Positions 20,147-33,514 of a stretch of 64,000 nt of DNA are shown here, one piece after another. Position 1 is the first letter of the stretch; every line of letters begins with the position of its first letter. Below the pieces are notes generated by a model. The model ran no database searches, was not told the origin of the DNA, and saw only the letters and a program-made list of their open reading frames with translations. The DNA comes from Imbricaverruca yamaguchii (taxonomy: Eukaryota; Arthropoda; Thecostraca; Neoverrucidae): positions 487,501-551,500 of the forward strand of contig JAOTOL010001362.1 in NCBI GenBank assembly GCA_034440575.1, read 5' to 3'. The translations under genes were made by a program, and so were the position numbers.

Positions 20147-20880
20147 CAAATGCAACTGAAGCCAGACCAAAGTTGAATTGTTTCGATAAAATTTAGAAGG
20201 AAAGCCAAGTACCAAATGCACATGATTCGTTTAAATTCTTCCCTGAAATGCGTTGATACCATCCGCGGCCTTGACGTAATTTGGAGCCAATATCCAACAT
20301 TCGGATCTCATCTAGACAGCATGGCAAGGCAGACACTCAGACTCCGGACTCGACTATTTCAAATGTAAACTTGTGGGAAGCATCCGACACATCACCTTAG
20401 TATGTATTCACCATCACCTCAGCATGACACCTTAGTACATACATGTGCAATTGACGCTGGACTTATGTCGACTACTCTGGACTGCTGCGGCATACACAGA
20501 TTGGATTTAGAAAGTGTAGCACGAGTGTGTCGTGTGTGTCTTGCATTTCCGGTGACGATCTGAGCCAATGGTGGTCTTCTCCGGCATCGCGAATTTATCC
20601 GTCAGCAGCAACCACGGCCGGTTCAGCAGGGCATCGCGTTGGTCGTGACGTAGTGATCAATGAGGCTAACTCGCTGTTTTTATTCGGATATCCTTCGAAT
20701 TTTACCCATGCCTGTCATGTCAAAAATGTGCGTATCGCACATTAGAACATCGCGCTCAGCAAGCGAGTTATTTCAATACTTGGGCCAGCCTGTTACTTAA
20801 TGCTTGATATTCGTTCCGTATAGCTATGATCCACCACGTACATTCGCAACCGTCTCACGTCTTCGGCAAATTTGTTTAAT
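20147..20880. other. No recognised feature
   Basis: Average-composition DNA. I see no retroelement motif, regular repeat or exon. Confidence 0.4.
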
Positions 20881-21229
20881 ATATTTTAATTTTAAAAAAA
20901 ATTTGATCCGAGTTGTTGCTGGGGTGGCTTGAGGAGCCAGGGTTATATTGCTAAGCTAAGGAGAGCTTGTTGCGTGAACCCTGGCCCCACCACCCGATCC
21001 ATGAGCTCCAGTTCGACGGCAGAATTTAGACCGAAAGTTTAACGTGCCGCCAATGCACCGACACGGCCGCCCGGTAGCTCGTCCCCGGCCTTATCGGGCC
21101 AGCTGCCAACTGACACTCCCGGCTGGGGGCTAAATGCGAGCGCGCGAAGCGACTCGAACCCTGTGTTGCCAATACATGGGAGACCGGTGCAGGCCAGCGC
21201 TCTAACCAACTGAGCTACCAGGGCGGCTA
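20881..21229 (-). mobile_element. SINE-B (second tRNA-derived family)
   Basis: On the minus strand it starts GCCGCCCTGGTAGCTCAG with TTGGTTAGAGCGCTGGCC (A box) and CAGGGTTCGAGTCGC (B box). The 3' acceptor stem does not pair with the 5' end, so it is not a functional tRNA. A body of about 150 bp follows, then a hairpin with stem GCCAGGGTT/AACCCTGGC (20938-20983), and an A/T-rich tail to about 20881. It is unrelated in sequence to SINE-A beyond the pol III boxes. The 3' limit is approximate. Confidence 0.75.
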
Positions 21230-21954
21230 GCTGTATGTATTTCTGTATGTATTTTATTATTTGATATGACGCGTTCACCTTCCAGTGAAATTGTAATGTG
21301 CATGAATGGAATGCAACGAATTGTATTCCCGTGCGTAATTTAATTGATCACGTGAAGTATGGCTTTAAGCAGCTTACATTTTAATATGTATTTCGTATTC
21401 GTCATGACATGACTTCGTCTGCGATTTCCAGTACCTGTTGGCGATTGTGTAACAAAGAATATGCGACCCTTCTGCGATTTTCTTCAATTCCTATTATTTC
21501 GCGGGAAATATATTCGATTAATCACATTTTTTTAACCTGTTTTTGGTCGATCATTTCGGCTTCAGGTCTTTTCAAAGTCACTTTATAGCCACGCGTTCAT
21601 TTGTTCCGGTATCGTTCCAAATCACAGGATGTCTCCGAATTGGGTACACATTTGCATGCGATCCTGGCTCACGACGCTCCAAGACCCGTCTCTCCCCGCT
21701 CTTCGCCAAATGTGTGGGCTGGTTTCGCCTGCGGGGGACCCTCGACCCATGCCCGACTCCAGACCCTCACCACGTGACCGCGCAGGGGAGGAGGAGGGGG
21801 GGGGCACTGTCGGGTCTGAGTGTCGTGCCGCATCTCGCTCCAGACGGCCGCCATATACCCCCACACCCACGGCTCGAGGCATCGGTATCCAGTGCGGCGT
21901 CCACCGCCGCCTTGTCCGGAGATCTAGATCGGCCCGACTCCGCGGTGACGGCCC
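21230..21954. other. No gene recognised
   Basis: AT-rich to 21650, then GC-rich. An ATTTGCAT octamer lies at 21650-21657 and a short G run near 21799. No domain-bearing frame was found. Confidence 0.4.
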
Positions 21955-22372
21955 AATACGTCTGGCGTCCGCTCACGCCCTCTGCGGTATGTCTGGCGCC
22001 CGCTCACTCTCTCTCTGCGATACGTCTGGCGCCCGCTCACTCTCTCTCTCTCTCTCTGCGATACGTCTCGCGTCCGCTCACGCTCTGCTATATGTCTCGC
22101 GTCCGCTCACGCTCTGCGATACGTCTCGCGTCCGCTCACGCGCTGCGATACGTCTCGCGTCCGCTCACATTGCTATACGTCTCGCATCCGATCACGCTCT
22201 GCGATACGTCTCTCGTCCGCTCACGCTCTCTGTGATACTCCTGGCGTCCGCTCACGCTCTCTGTGATACTTCTGGCGCCCGTTCACGCTCTCTGTGATAC
22301 GTTGGTGCCTGCTGAAGCCCTCTGTGATACATCTCGCGTCCGCTCACGCTCTCTGCGATACGTCTGGTCATG
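21955..22372. repeat. 29-bp tandem array, about 14 copies
   Basis: Units read close to GATACGTCTCGCGTCCGCTC plus ACGCTCTCTGC, with lengths of 27-39 bp as CT runs expand (for example near 22040). Copies differ mainly at CTCGCG/CTGGCG. The array is open in several frames but shows no domain. Confidence 0.88.
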
Positions 22373-23165
22373 TAGGTTTCAGTTCGACCTTCAGCGATTG
22401 TCACCGACGACCTCTCACCCGATTGGTCGTAAATTATCCATTGAGATCGAGCACCCACTATCTTCGAACCGAGAACCGTTTGATCTTGATCAGCATGTCC
22501 AAATCGGGAAGTTTCAAAACAATGAACATATAATCGTAATATTGATGTCGTCATTTTCTGACTTATTGTTGGCGACGACGTGCACGTAATAATGTGAAAA
22601 CTATAGCGCAATATTGTATCGGCATTTCGCTAACAAAGGCCGGGAAGTTATTTTTCTTCCTTGGAGTAAGGCACAGGGGATACAAGGGAGTAAGGAACAA
22701 GGGAAACAAGTAAGGAAGATAGTAAGGAACAGGGGAGTACCACGGCCTGCTCCTCTTGGAAATCGTAACCATTCACCATGCATGGGTCTGTACGAAAATG
22801 ATCGAATTCAGTGACTTGTTCACGGCACTTCTTCGAACATTCCTACGCTCTTCCTGGATTCTGCGGCGTTTTCAAGCTCGTCTTTTACTTACATGACGGT
22901 GGACTTATATTTACGTGAGTTTAGTATGCTCTTATTTAAATTTTCCGCCTATCAATCAGTTTGTGCTCCCACTCTGCGATGAAAACTCCACCGGTATCGC
23001 GCCGCTGGCATGTGGCTCCGTCGCGGTTGTTTCCGCGGCGATAATGTGGACACGCGCGGGCCCTGCCGTTAATCTGGCCGTCGTCGGGTGTTTTATATCC
23101 TGCCGTCCTCCCCACCTGCATGCGGCGATCTATCCGGGCCCAGACGTCACGTCACTTGGCTGCAG
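22373..23165. other. No gene recognised
   Basis: Contains a purine-rich AAGGAACAGGGGA-type stretch at 22660-22740 with several AGTAAGGAACA repeats. Otherwise nothing distinctive. Confidence 0.4.
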
Positions 23166-24099
<934 letters not shown>

Positions 24100-24297
24100 C
24101 TTTGTTGTTGAAAATCAACATTTGTGTAAAGAGGTTCCCACCTTGCTGATATGAATCAACATCAAGGTAAAGAGAAGATTTCCATCCTTGTTGATAATCA
24201 ACATGAAGGTAAAGAGATGGTTCCCACCTCGATGATATTTGACATCAAGATAAATAGAAGATTCCCACCTTGTTGATAAGAATCAACATTGTCCTCA
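24100..24297. repeat. About 55-bp tandem repeat, 4 copies
   Basis: Units contain TTGTTGATAATCAACAT (itself nearly palindromic), AAGGTAAAGAGA and TTCCCACCTTG. Copies start near 24108, 24146, 24205 and 24270, with indels. Confidence 0.8.
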
Positions 24298-26599
24298 AGA
24301 ACACAGTTTTCAAACATTATCATGTCATGAACGTGCCAATGATAACAAATATGGGCGCAGGAATACTTGATGGTTTGAACATGGCCTAGATTATGATACA
24401 TTCTGCCGATAATTGGAATACCTCAGGTAGCAAAAAGTTGACGAATCGTTTAAGGTTACATACCTGAGCATATATATACATTGTGATGGAGTCATGGACG
24501 GAGAACAATGTAACGGGGATTTCTAACCAATCTGTATGATTGATAGCGGTTCTCCGAAGGAATGTTGGGTGGCACACCAGCAATATTTGCCGCTGTCGCA
24601 TCACGTTTTGCGTTTGAATATGCCCCACTCTTCTGATTTGCTTGGTTGCGCTTCGTGCACGGAAACTCCAGTGCATGACGCCATCAGTGGCGATTCCCGG
24701 AAGGCAAAGTTGAAAGGTGTCACAAGTTGAAAGTAAGTGCAGCGAGCCCCGAATGCTCGGGCAAATTGTAACCAAATATTTTAATTTCCCTCTCGTGTTG
24801 GTGTCTCACTATGCTACTGAGAAATATTATTTGTGTGCAGATGTGTTCATATCAGTAGCAGGTATGTACTGTATAGTCATGGATCTTAGAGGTATTAGCA
24901 GGGAACGAAATATGCAGTATATGTCCCTCGTTATGTACTCTATATCGTCCTCTGTCCCCTTCAAGATGTTTAAAGGAAGTGAAATAATCAATAACACATT
25001 TGATGACAGAACTAACAATTCGAAACCCAACCATGCATTACCCGAATATGCCCTCGATGTTTAAGAAAGGCGCCAAGTCCGAAAGCCTCCGCACAGACCA
25101 AAAAGAGTCACGTGCCTATCATGGCAGATCATCGGACATCAATTTCCAAAATGTATTATGAGCTGAATGAAGTATTATCTGACACGGCTGAAGGCACAAA
25201 ACAAAAAGCCCCCACCCCGTCCGTTTTGTTGCTTCCGGCGATGTTCTTGCACTTGAACATATTTTGTTCCTGAAACGGGGTGATGAACCTGCACGTGTGT
25301 AATTCGCCAGCGTCCGTTCGCCCGGGTTCATGCTCGATTATGCCGGACCCGACCGGATATTCGATTCTTCCGCACCCACTGGCAAAGGCACGACTCGATT
25401 ACGTCCGATCCGTCCATCCGCGCGGAACGTGCGACCGTCACGACACGTGCAGAACCACTGCTGGCGAGCCGTTGTCGCCAACCACCGGCGGTCACGGAAA
25501 CACGGCCGAAAGTGATCCCTGGGGGGGGGGCAGGGCGGCTAATCCACTGGACAGACAGTGCCGACGGAACACGAGAAGGCGAGAGAGAATGTTGGCCGGA
25601 AGTTATCAAAGTGGGGAAGGCGAAGTCGCTATCCACGGTCGCTGCAGAGCCTTAAGAAAAAGTGCAGCACTCGTGCGTGCAAATCGGACGAAAGCACAGG
25701 AAGATTTCTAAAGGAGTTAATTTCTATTTGGGTTTCTGGCCCCTGATGCTATTTATTTGACGTTTATAATATATGGATGAATATGTTTTGTTGTGGCGAC
25801 TTGGTTGCGTCATCTCGCCAGGTAATTGAACGGAAGTCTCACAGACGTCGGGGAGGGGATTCTGTGCTACCCCACCCCACCGCTGCATGAGAATCAGGTT
25901 GAAACATTCCCGTACACGAATAGGGTTACTGTTGTATTATCCTCGATTGCGTTCCCTGTTGACGAAGCTTGGTATCCATGCATAAAACAAGCCTAAGGAA
26001 TCCTGATCGAACCTTTTCTTCCTTCTTCTTTTTACATGACCCCGATTCTCTTTCAACTGAGCTGAGTGTTCTCCAGTTCAAGTTGACCCACCTGTTGCTC
26101 CACTAACCAACATTTGGTACCCTTCATCGGCCTTGGTCTCCCATTGAAACAGAATGGGAGGACCAGCAATGCGAAATTCGGTGACTTGGGGGAGGGAGCT
26201 AGCTGTCCGATTGAGTGCTATGCTGAAATCTCGCGCTATGGGGACGGAGCTTTGGAGAGCACGACTGGTTCGAGTTAAATCTAAGAAATAAATTTAACCT
26301 GCGCCTCTGTGTATGTGTATGCGAAATTTATACACATGGTCCATTTTCTTTACCGATTAGAACATCATATTATCTAGTTGCCTATTTTATGGATAATATC
26401 AGGGGTTGTATAAGCCAGGAGCACATCGTGGATTGCCCTGATGGCAGGATTTGCCTTTTTCTTTGTCTTTGTCATTTGTTGCCTCTGAAAATAACTTCGA
26501 GGGTTAGTTTCTGTTTCAAGCTTTGCAGCCCCGAAGCCGAGCTGTCTCGGACTTTTTCTGTGATGTGTCACAGGTGGCCGGATGAGAAACCCTGTCTCT
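24298..26599. other. No gene recognised
   Basis: About 2.3 kb of average to AT-rich DNA. A G run lies at 25519-25528. Short frames on both strands have no recognisable domain. I see no retroelement motif here. Confidence 0.4.
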
Positions 26600-27345
26600 C
26601 TGTCTCCCCTCCCCCCTGGTGGGGGGGGGGAGCCGTTGACACACCAGGGGCGGCCGACGCCCCCTCTCGGCCTGCCCCCTCGCCATCATGCCATCGGCCT
26701 GCCCTCTTGCCGTGTAGCCGTCGTGGCCCCGCCGAGCGACACAAGCGACGCGAGCAGCGCGAGCAGCGCGAGCAGCGCGAGCAGCGCGAGCAGAGCGAGC
26801 AGCGCGAGCAGAGCGAGCAGCGCGAGCGCGCGCGGTGTCCGCCAGCCGCGCCGCCGACTAGGTGGCATGCTAATCACGACCGGCGTCTGTCATCGACTTA
26901 ATGAATGATGTATGGCCGCCATGCAAATGCCGGCCCTATTGACTGCGGCCGCCTGCATTCACGGTCGGCTGGCCGGCCGGCGGCGGCGCCGGGGTCGCGC
27001 GAGCCGCAAAAAAGCGCCGCCCACGCCCGCCATTCAAACCACGCCCACGGATAATCCGTGCCGGGCGCACCGCACATCATGCGCAAATATCATCGGCGTG
27101 CTTGACTGGCGCCCATTCGGCGCGCGCAAATATTGCCGGTGCGGCCGGATTCGGCGGCGGACAAAGTGCGGCGGCGCCGCCGCCCGCCCGGCGGTAGCCG
27201 ACGTCACGGCCGAGTCAACAGGTGACGTCACCCGGGAGTCAACAGGGCGCCGCGTGGGCTCGAGGGTGCGCCGCCGTCCGCCGCCGCCGGTCGTCGGCCG
27301 GGTCGAAGGGTCAGATGCGGAGGGCTGGCCGGCCCGTCATCTCTG
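26600..27345. other. CpG island with octamer and CRE-like motifs
   Basis: Strongly CpG-rich. It includes a 9-bp GAGCAGCGC array (26745-26832), the octamer ATGCAAAT at 26921-26928, CGCAAATAT words near 27083 and 27126, and paired GTGACGTCAC-like sites near 27200-27230. Open frames across it (for example Ser-Ala-Ser runs) are composition artefacts. It may be a promoter or enhancer, but no transcript is evident. Confidence 0.5.
26745..26832. repeat. 9-bp GAGCAGCGC array
   Basis: About nine units of GAGCAGCGC or GAGCAGAGC inside the CpG island. Being a multiple of three it stays open in all frames. Confidence 0.93.
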
Positions 27346-27371
27346 CAGTAATTCGACGGCGGACGGTGCTC

Positions 27372-27466
27372 GCCTTCCTGCACGTTTAAAAGGCGGCGTG
27401 ATTATTTTATTTCCTGCACGATCTTCCTGCACGTTTAAAAAGGCGATGTGGTTATTTTATTTCGCA
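27372..27466. repeat. Tandem duplication of about 50 bp
   Basis: CTTCCTGCACGTTTAAAAGG at 27372 and CTTCCTGCACGTTTAAAAAG near 27422 head two copies that both continue GGCGRYGTGRTTATTTTATT. A TTTAAAAG TATA-like word is thus duplicated at the edge of the CpG island. Confidence 0.85.
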
Positions 27467-28506
27467 ATAAGCAATAGAGCCCGATGAAGCAGCAAGGGAT
27501 GGGCTGATTCTGAAGATGGTGGGAACGCATCGAATTTACACGGCCCGGGTCGTGTATAGCATTGCACTGGCCTCACCAGCTTGTACACCGAGTTCCAAAG
27601 CTGGCATAGGCCAAACAGACGCCCTACGAAAATAGATGCCTGCTGCGCACATGTCAAGCACAGCCCGTACCAGCCACCAGCCAGTACGCCGACGGAATGC
27701 AAAACGTTTGTGTTGTCATGGTGACGCTGAGCACCGCCGGCAGCGCAAGACCGAAGTCCGGTGATGAAATCTGACATCGCTTCGGAAAGAACTAATTGTC
27801 CTCCCTCCGAAGCATGTTGTAATTAGCGAACTGTGCAGTGGGGTGTGGTGGCCGGGGGCCTTGTCGGCAGTAGCACACTCGCACCCGTTCACACTCCTTC
27901 GCGCTCGTTCACACTCCCTCGCTCACTCAGGTGGAGGGAGCAGCGAGTGCCGCACAAATCAGGCACGAGTTAGGTGTGAAGCAAGTGTTCAACATTCAAA
28001 CCGTGACGAATTTAAGGCTTAGCTATTCGGATAGGTGAAGCATTTTCATCACGTGCAAAGCTGACAGGTGCGCATCGTTCATGCACTAATCTTGGTTTTT
28101 ACACTTAAAAATTTCACAGATCAGAGCATGTTATGCCCGTTATTTCACACGGCCTTAGCCACTTCTCATAGATCCTGGATGACTCATCCGCCCTTCTGGG
28201 ACAATTTGGACATGGGAGCTTCACAGTGCCGAAACAAGCCTGGGAACATTTCCAATGCCGTAACGTGGAAGGACAATGGGTACGATTTGTTTTTCTCGCG
28301 CGTGTTTTGAGTAATTCGACCGAAGATCTTAACCGCCGCGACCTTGCTGGAACAGCTTGCTCGGGTGCGATATGTGTCGCTGATTGGGCCGAGTACCGGG
28401 TCACGCCAAGGCCAGCCACGCCACGGATACCTGCTGCGGCTGCATGCACTCTTCTCAGCCGAATGATTAGCGCAAACTATGATAAAAACAAAGACAACTT
28501 TGTCCC
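27467..28506. other. No gene recognised
   Basis: Average-composition DNA with short CGCTCGTTCACACTCC-like repeats at 27880-27925. No exon recognised. Confidence 0.4.
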
Positions 28507-28768
28507 TGGTGTTCCAGTTTCGGCCACGCCTCCAGTTTCGGTCACGCCTCCAGTTTCGGTCACGCCTCCAGTTTCGGCCACGCCTCCAGTTTCGGTCACG
28601 CCTCCAGTTTCGGCCACGCCTCCAGTTTCGGCCACGCCTCCAGTTTCGGTCACGCCTCCAGTTTCGGACACGCCTCCAGTTTCGGACACGCCTCCAGTTT
28701 CGGACACACCTCCAGTTTCGGCCACGCCTCCAGTTTCGGACACGCCTCCCGTTTCGGACACGCCTCCA
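28507..28768. repeat. 18-bp tandem array, about 14 copies
   Basis: Copies of CCTCCAGTTTCGGNCACG, where N varies mostly between C, T and A. The 18-bp period keeps all frames open: the plus strand reads as Pro-Pro-Val-Ser-(Ala/Val/Asp)-Thr and the minus strand as Glu-Thr-Gly-Gly-Val-(Ser/Ala/Thr). The variable base falls at a second codon position in the Pro-Val-Ser frame, so it changes the residue, which argues against purifying selection on a protein. Confidence 0.92.
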
Positions 28769-30381
28769 CCCTACAAGTTGGTCATCGTCGGGGATGGGTG
28801 TCACCCACAGGCCGTGCGGCCGCGACGATCGGAAGCGGCGCGCGGCAGCTCGCCGCCTGTTGCCGTGGCTGGCAGCCCAGCCTAGGTCTGGTTTAGATCC
28901 TATGTCTAGGCACTGTGTACGTGCAGATGTTGCCAGTTCGTGTCGGGTCGCAGAGCTGCGGTGTCGGTTTTGGTTGCACGAGTGGTGTATCGCTGCTGGA
29001 ATGGCAACTTTGCATGTTTTGGTCTGTGTTTTTTTTTTTCAAGATGACCGACAATTCGTGTTTTTGGCGCTCACGCTGTCTAGCTGATGGCTCCAAAATC
29101 TTCTCAGTCAAGACCTCGACCCAGCTCGAACTGAATTTTGGAACGATTCTAGGACCATTCATTCTAGGGCCGTCTAAGACAGTTTTGACGACATTAATTC
29201 AAATATGGCGGCCGTGGTTGCCCACGGGACTCCAAATGGCTGCAAGAGCTTGCAGCCGACTTCTCGACTTCTCAAGACAGCTCTGTCTCATCAGCCGTCG
29301 CGCATCACGCCACGTGTAGTCCGCCAGGATATGACCTCGTTTGACCCGATAATCGTGTACGTGATGAGGTCAAAAGTAGAATTAAATGTCGATGCATTTG
29401 TGCAGAGCAATGCTGCACCCGAATGCGCCTACTGCTTCGTCCGCGCTCCGTCTTGAATAGATTCGGTGCGGGGCTTTCTGAAAATAGCCAACACTCGCCA
29501 CTGCCGTGATTGTGACTCTCGATCTGCTCCGAAGTGATCAAATCAAATCGATAATGATCAAAAGAAGCTATAAACATTGAATATCGTAGTTCTAAAACGC
29601 AACGCGCTGGTTGGCGACTCTCGGCTCCATCTTAGTTCTGGAGAAATATCTCACGGTGACAGCCACTCCTTTGGATGGGTGGACTGACGACAAGCAGTTG
29701 GTATGGGGGGGGGGGGGGCAATATTACTCCCACCACGGCAGTTTGTTGGAGGTTTTTGTGATATAAACCGCTAATGTTTGGGTCCAGGGTCAGTGTCTAG
29801 AGCGTACGCTGGACTAGTGAGGACGTCGACAGAATACATTTATAGTGGCATACCATATAATTGGATGTTTGAATAGTGAATACGTTTTATGATGTAACTT
29901 AATTATTTAATCGTATTTTAGACGACTTAAGAAGTTCGGTGCCAGAGCACCTGGGGAGTAGTATATCACACATTTATCTAAATTCATGTTTCATTTAATA
30001 CTGCAGAACAAATAATTGCCTGTATGTTACAGCAAGTTTAGCTCTCAAAGTCCATCTAAATATCCAGTACATCTTAATGAGTAACAAGTCAATAAATAAA
30101 ACACCTTTTGACGAATATTACGAACATTTGTTGTGGTATCTGCTCAGGCCCGGCCTTTTTCTACCAGCTAAACTCGTAGGCTCTGAAGGCTATGGTGACG
30201 GGGGGGGGGGCAGGATGGAGTTTTTCCATCCTGTCACCAGGTCTGTTTGTATATATCGGTTGCTTTTGTGTGTAGGATGTGCGTGTGAGTGTTGTGTCGA
30301 AGGCTGGCAAGTTGTGTGCTGCGTCGGTGTGCTTACAGACGGCGGTGATGTGGAGAGCAGGGCTGATCTTGGAGTGATGAG
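28769..30381. other. No gene recognised
   Basis: Mixed composition, with G runs at 29705-29718 and 30199-30208 and a T run at 29030. No domain-bearing frame or RNA gene seen. Confidence 0.4.
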
Positions 30382-30668
30382 TGGTGCTTGGAGCGAGCTT
30401 GCAGAGGCTGAAGAAGCGATGGTGCAGCGAAGTTGAGTTGGTGCTTGGAGCGAGCTTGCAGAGGCTGAAGAAGTGATGGTGCAGCGAAGTTGAGTTGGTG
30501 CTTGGAGCGAGCTTGCAGAGGCTGAAGAAGTGATGGTGCAGCGAAGTTGAGTTGGTGCTTGGAGCGAGCTTGCAGAGGCTGAAGAAGCGATGGTGCGGCT
30601 AAGTTGAATTGGTAATTGGAGCGCGAACTCGCAGGGATTGAACGTGATGTGAGAAGCGATGGTGCAGT
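30382..30668. repeat. 57-bp tandem array, 4 good copies plus 1 degenerate
   Basis: Units start TGGTGCTTGGAGCGAGCTTG near 30382, 30439, 30496 and 30553, with a divergent fifth from about 30610. The 57-bp period gives a 19-residue repeat on the minus strand inside a long open frame. That frame also crosses the miniature retroposon at 31044 and the GC island, so I do not call it a gene. Confidence 0.92.
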
Positions 30669-30699
30669 GAGCAGAGCACTGTCCACCTATGCTGATTGA

Positions 30700-31030
30700 T
30701 CTGTCCGAAGTTGCCGTGTTGGGCTGGCTCGGCGCGGCCGCGGCCGACCTCGCCGCACCCGCCGGCGGCACTTCTGGCGCAGTGGCGCGTGCGTCTCGCC
30801 GGCCGCCGCCGCCGCCGCCGCTGTGGGAACGCACCTGTTGACACGGCCGCCGCGCGCCCGCTCTCACGGCTGCCGATCGGGCCGTGACGTCACGGCTGGC
30901 GCACGGCGGCGCTGCGCCGGTCACCGCTCGTGACGTGACGCTCTGCGCCGTGGGAGCCTCGCGGCGGTGTCGCGGCCACGGACGGCCCTCCGGCTGCGTC
31001 ACAACACGGCCGTGAATCCCCCTCCCCCTG
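30700..31030. other. CpG island
   Basis: CpG-rich, with GCCGCCGCCGCC runs and two GTGACGTCACG/CGTGACGTGACG sites near 30883-30940. No coding evidence. Confidence 0.45.
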
Positions 31031-31043
31031 CCTCTGCCGCCCC

Positions 31044-31118
31044 CCGGAGTGTTGGTTATTCGAGTTTTAGGGCGCATCGACCAGGTTTGGCCATTTAGCG
31101 CCCGTCCCACCGGAGTGT
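31044..31118 (-). mobile_element. Miniature hairpin retroposon, copy 4, with TSD
   Basis: The insert lies between CCGGAGTGT (31044-31052) and CCGGAGTGT (31110-31118), 9 bp exact and about 12 bp with one mismatch. On the minus strand the hairpin (31070-31103, 34 nt) has outer stem GGGCGC/GCGCCC and inner stem TGGC/GTCG, which pairs as RNA through two G-U pairs. It is followed by TAAAACTCGAATAA and a short CCAA tail. Confidence 0.72.
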
Positions 31119-32105
31119 CCGGTGGGACGTTTTCCTGGCGGCAGGTCCTTTCAGAGTCGACACCGGACTGTTCATACAGACGTATCAAAGATGCGACGGA
31201 TGCCGATTTCTCGGGATATAGTAAGCTTCCGGGGACTCTTTCAGCCTTCTGGGGTACTTTGCATGTTGGGGGCCCCTTGGAACTGGATGGGCGCCTTGAA
31301 GTCGGGGGCCTCTTGAAGCCGGGGGCCCTGGTAGCTCATTGTGTGGGCCCCTTCGATGGAGCAGTCCAAGGAGCTTTTGAGGCCAGACAGGAGAGGTTTC
31401 TGTGAGCTGGAGGAGCCCCTTCATGCTGGAGACGCTAATTCAAGCTGGCAAAGCCAATTGGGAAGCATTTACTTTTTGGCTGCAAATATAAGCAGAATGG
31501 ATCCTCTAAATGAAAAGTGAAGAGCTCCGGAGAAGTGACAATGTCGGGGGTGAGTTGGCACCTCGCACGAATGGTCCTTCCCTTAGTTAATTCCTGACTA
31601 CGCCCCTGCCTTTGGATGAATTTGTCGGGCGAAGCTTCAAGACGAAGAATGGAAGTATGAAGCATTTGCTGCTCTGATAAATAGTAGAATGGTTACCACG
31701 CCGAACATGTCAGCTTTTCGTGGCGCTTCACCTGCGGCTACCCCGGTGAAGTCTCATGATTGATTAGAAAGCTAAAGAATTTGGAGCATGGTCCTCTTGA
31801 CCAACCCCGGTGAGGGCAGTATTCTCAGCTGTCTCGGCTCAAATATCATTCATATGCGGCGCTTTATTCTAAAGCTATTTCCCTGGCATCATTTGTTCCA
31901 CGTCATTCACCCGGGATTTATATTGGGTTCATTTATTTTCCACACAGGATTCCCTACCGGCTTCCGCGCATGTGATGCCGAAGAGATTGGCCATGGTAAC
32001 CATGGCAACACGGTGGAGTCGATGGTTTCTCCGGAAGTAATGGGATTGCATTGATCAGAGGGCTTCAGCCTCTTTTCTTCTCTTCTGATATCTTCTCTTG
32101 ATTAG
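31119..32105. other. No gene; one MITE-like end
   Basis: Near 31584-31606 the sequence AATTCCTGACTACGCCCCTG matches the inverted-repeat end of the MITEs at 44392 and 62237 (reverse complement CAGGGGCGTAGTCAGG). The partner end was not found. The rest shows no gene. Confidence 0.4.
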
Positions 32106-32160
32106 CTTAGTCCAGACGGGCCCCTGTGGCTCTTATTAAGTTTTAAGCCTGTATGACCTT
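32106..32160 (+). mobile_element. LINE 3'-end remnant
   Basis: AGACGGGCCCCTGTGGCTC, then TTTTAAGCCTGTATGACC, aligns with the 3' UTR of the LINE at 14370-15130 (GGGCCCTTGTGGCTCATAG ... TTTATGACC). It is a 5'-truncated, diverged copy. Confidence 0.6.
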
Positions 32161-33234
32161 CATGAAACCTTCGAATGTCACAGTCAGGTTCCCTGCATCA
32201 GTCATTAATTTATGCCGCCTGGCCGGCAGAATTAATCCACCGACACTTACCCGGGCAGTCTGTTCGACTCAATCCCCGGTGTCAGTTTTTCACTTGCTGC
32301 ACGAGACGACAGCGTGGGCCGGATGCCGAACCACGGCCGTGTCATTTCAACGTTCTGCAGCATCCCGCCACTGGCCGAGTGGACCCGAGCCGGTGTTTCG
32401 ACAGCAGCGGGAACGCAGCAGAGGTGCCTATCTGGTTGGCTGAGGCGTCACGTGAAGCCCGACAGAGCTTGGTTTGCCCGGTGCCGGCGGGTTCACAGGT
32501 GTGGATCGGTAACGCGCCGCCATTTGTCATCGATAATGAGTGGGTAAAGGACAAGACCCTTATCACGTAGGAATGGGATGGGTACGTAGTCGAAGGCTAC
32601 GTAGTCGATGGAGAGTTCATGAGTGATTTGTGTTTGAAAGATAGGTACTCAACTACAAGTTGCCAGCTCATAGTTCACGAAGAAAAGTTGTTTGGATGAG
32701 TTAAAAAATTGCAACTGTCATATTTTGCCACTGCCTCATATCTGCGGGCCTTTGCATGCATGTGTCGACCTCATAGGTTGTGAATTTAGTGTCGAACTAA
32801 AATCGATCCGATGTATTCAAGGAAACTTCGTGTTTTCTTCTTCTTCGTCTTTCTTCTTCGGATTTTGAATATTTGGCCACTTACCACAATGTGTGTGCGG
32901 AGCGGGGAAAGGCTGAGAAACACAACTCATGCCGTGTTCCGGAATCCGCTGATATCTTCATTAATGCCGGTTAAAACTCCCAATGTCGGAGTTACGTGTC
33001 ACGCATTTCGCTCACAGTCTGCTTTTCGCGTCCACCAGACTCTGTTTCGCATACGTTTCAAGTTAGATACTGCCGCTCCATCGCGATCGACGGTGAATCA
33101 TTGGCGAGTCGTCGACTGCGAACAATAAAGTCGTGGAACAAATGGCAGCAATAACGTCGAACAAAAAAAAGCATCGCGATCTGGTGATATTTTCAAGCGC
33201 TGTTGGCGAGCTCTCCAGGAAGTGATGCAAGGCG
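32161..33234. other. No gene recognised
   Basis: A small duplication, TACGTAGTCGAAGGCTACGTAGTCGATGG, shown here as two TACGTAGTCGA words at 32583 and 32599. Otherwise nothing identified. Confidence 0.4.
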
Positions 33235-33514
33235 CCTACAGCGCTGGAAACAAATCGGGCACGGCCGTGGCGCCGAGCACGGCCCGTGTCAAAGTCCGCC
33301 ACCCATAGCCGGCGGTGGGACGCGCCCGCGCCATCTGGCCGGCCGGCTGTCGGCGGGCGCGCCCATCTGCATAGCCGGCCGCCGCTGGCCTCCTGCGGCG
33401 CGCGCTGCACGGGCCGGCCAGAGATCGGCGCGGCCCGTCGCCAAATCAGATCACGCCGGCCGCGCCGTCAGCGGCCGCCGCAGCCCATATTTGCCGCGCG
33501 ACAGCCGCGTCGGA
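33235..33514. other. CpG island
   Basis: CpG-rich block (GGCCGGCCGG, GGCGCGCGCTGC) directly 5' of the pentanucleotide array. It holds ATCTGCATAGCCGG near 33364, related to but not matching the octamer seen in other islands. Confidence 0.45.

Noticed and set aside
21150..21229. tRNA gene on the minus strand
   Set aside because: A and B boxes are present but the acceptor stem does not pair and the sequence continues as a SINE body; treated as SINE-B.
30190..31188. A 332-codon minus-strand open frame
   Set aside because: It crosses a 57-bp tandem array, a CpG island and a retroposon with its TSD. The open frame follows from period-3 repeats and high GC; no domain.
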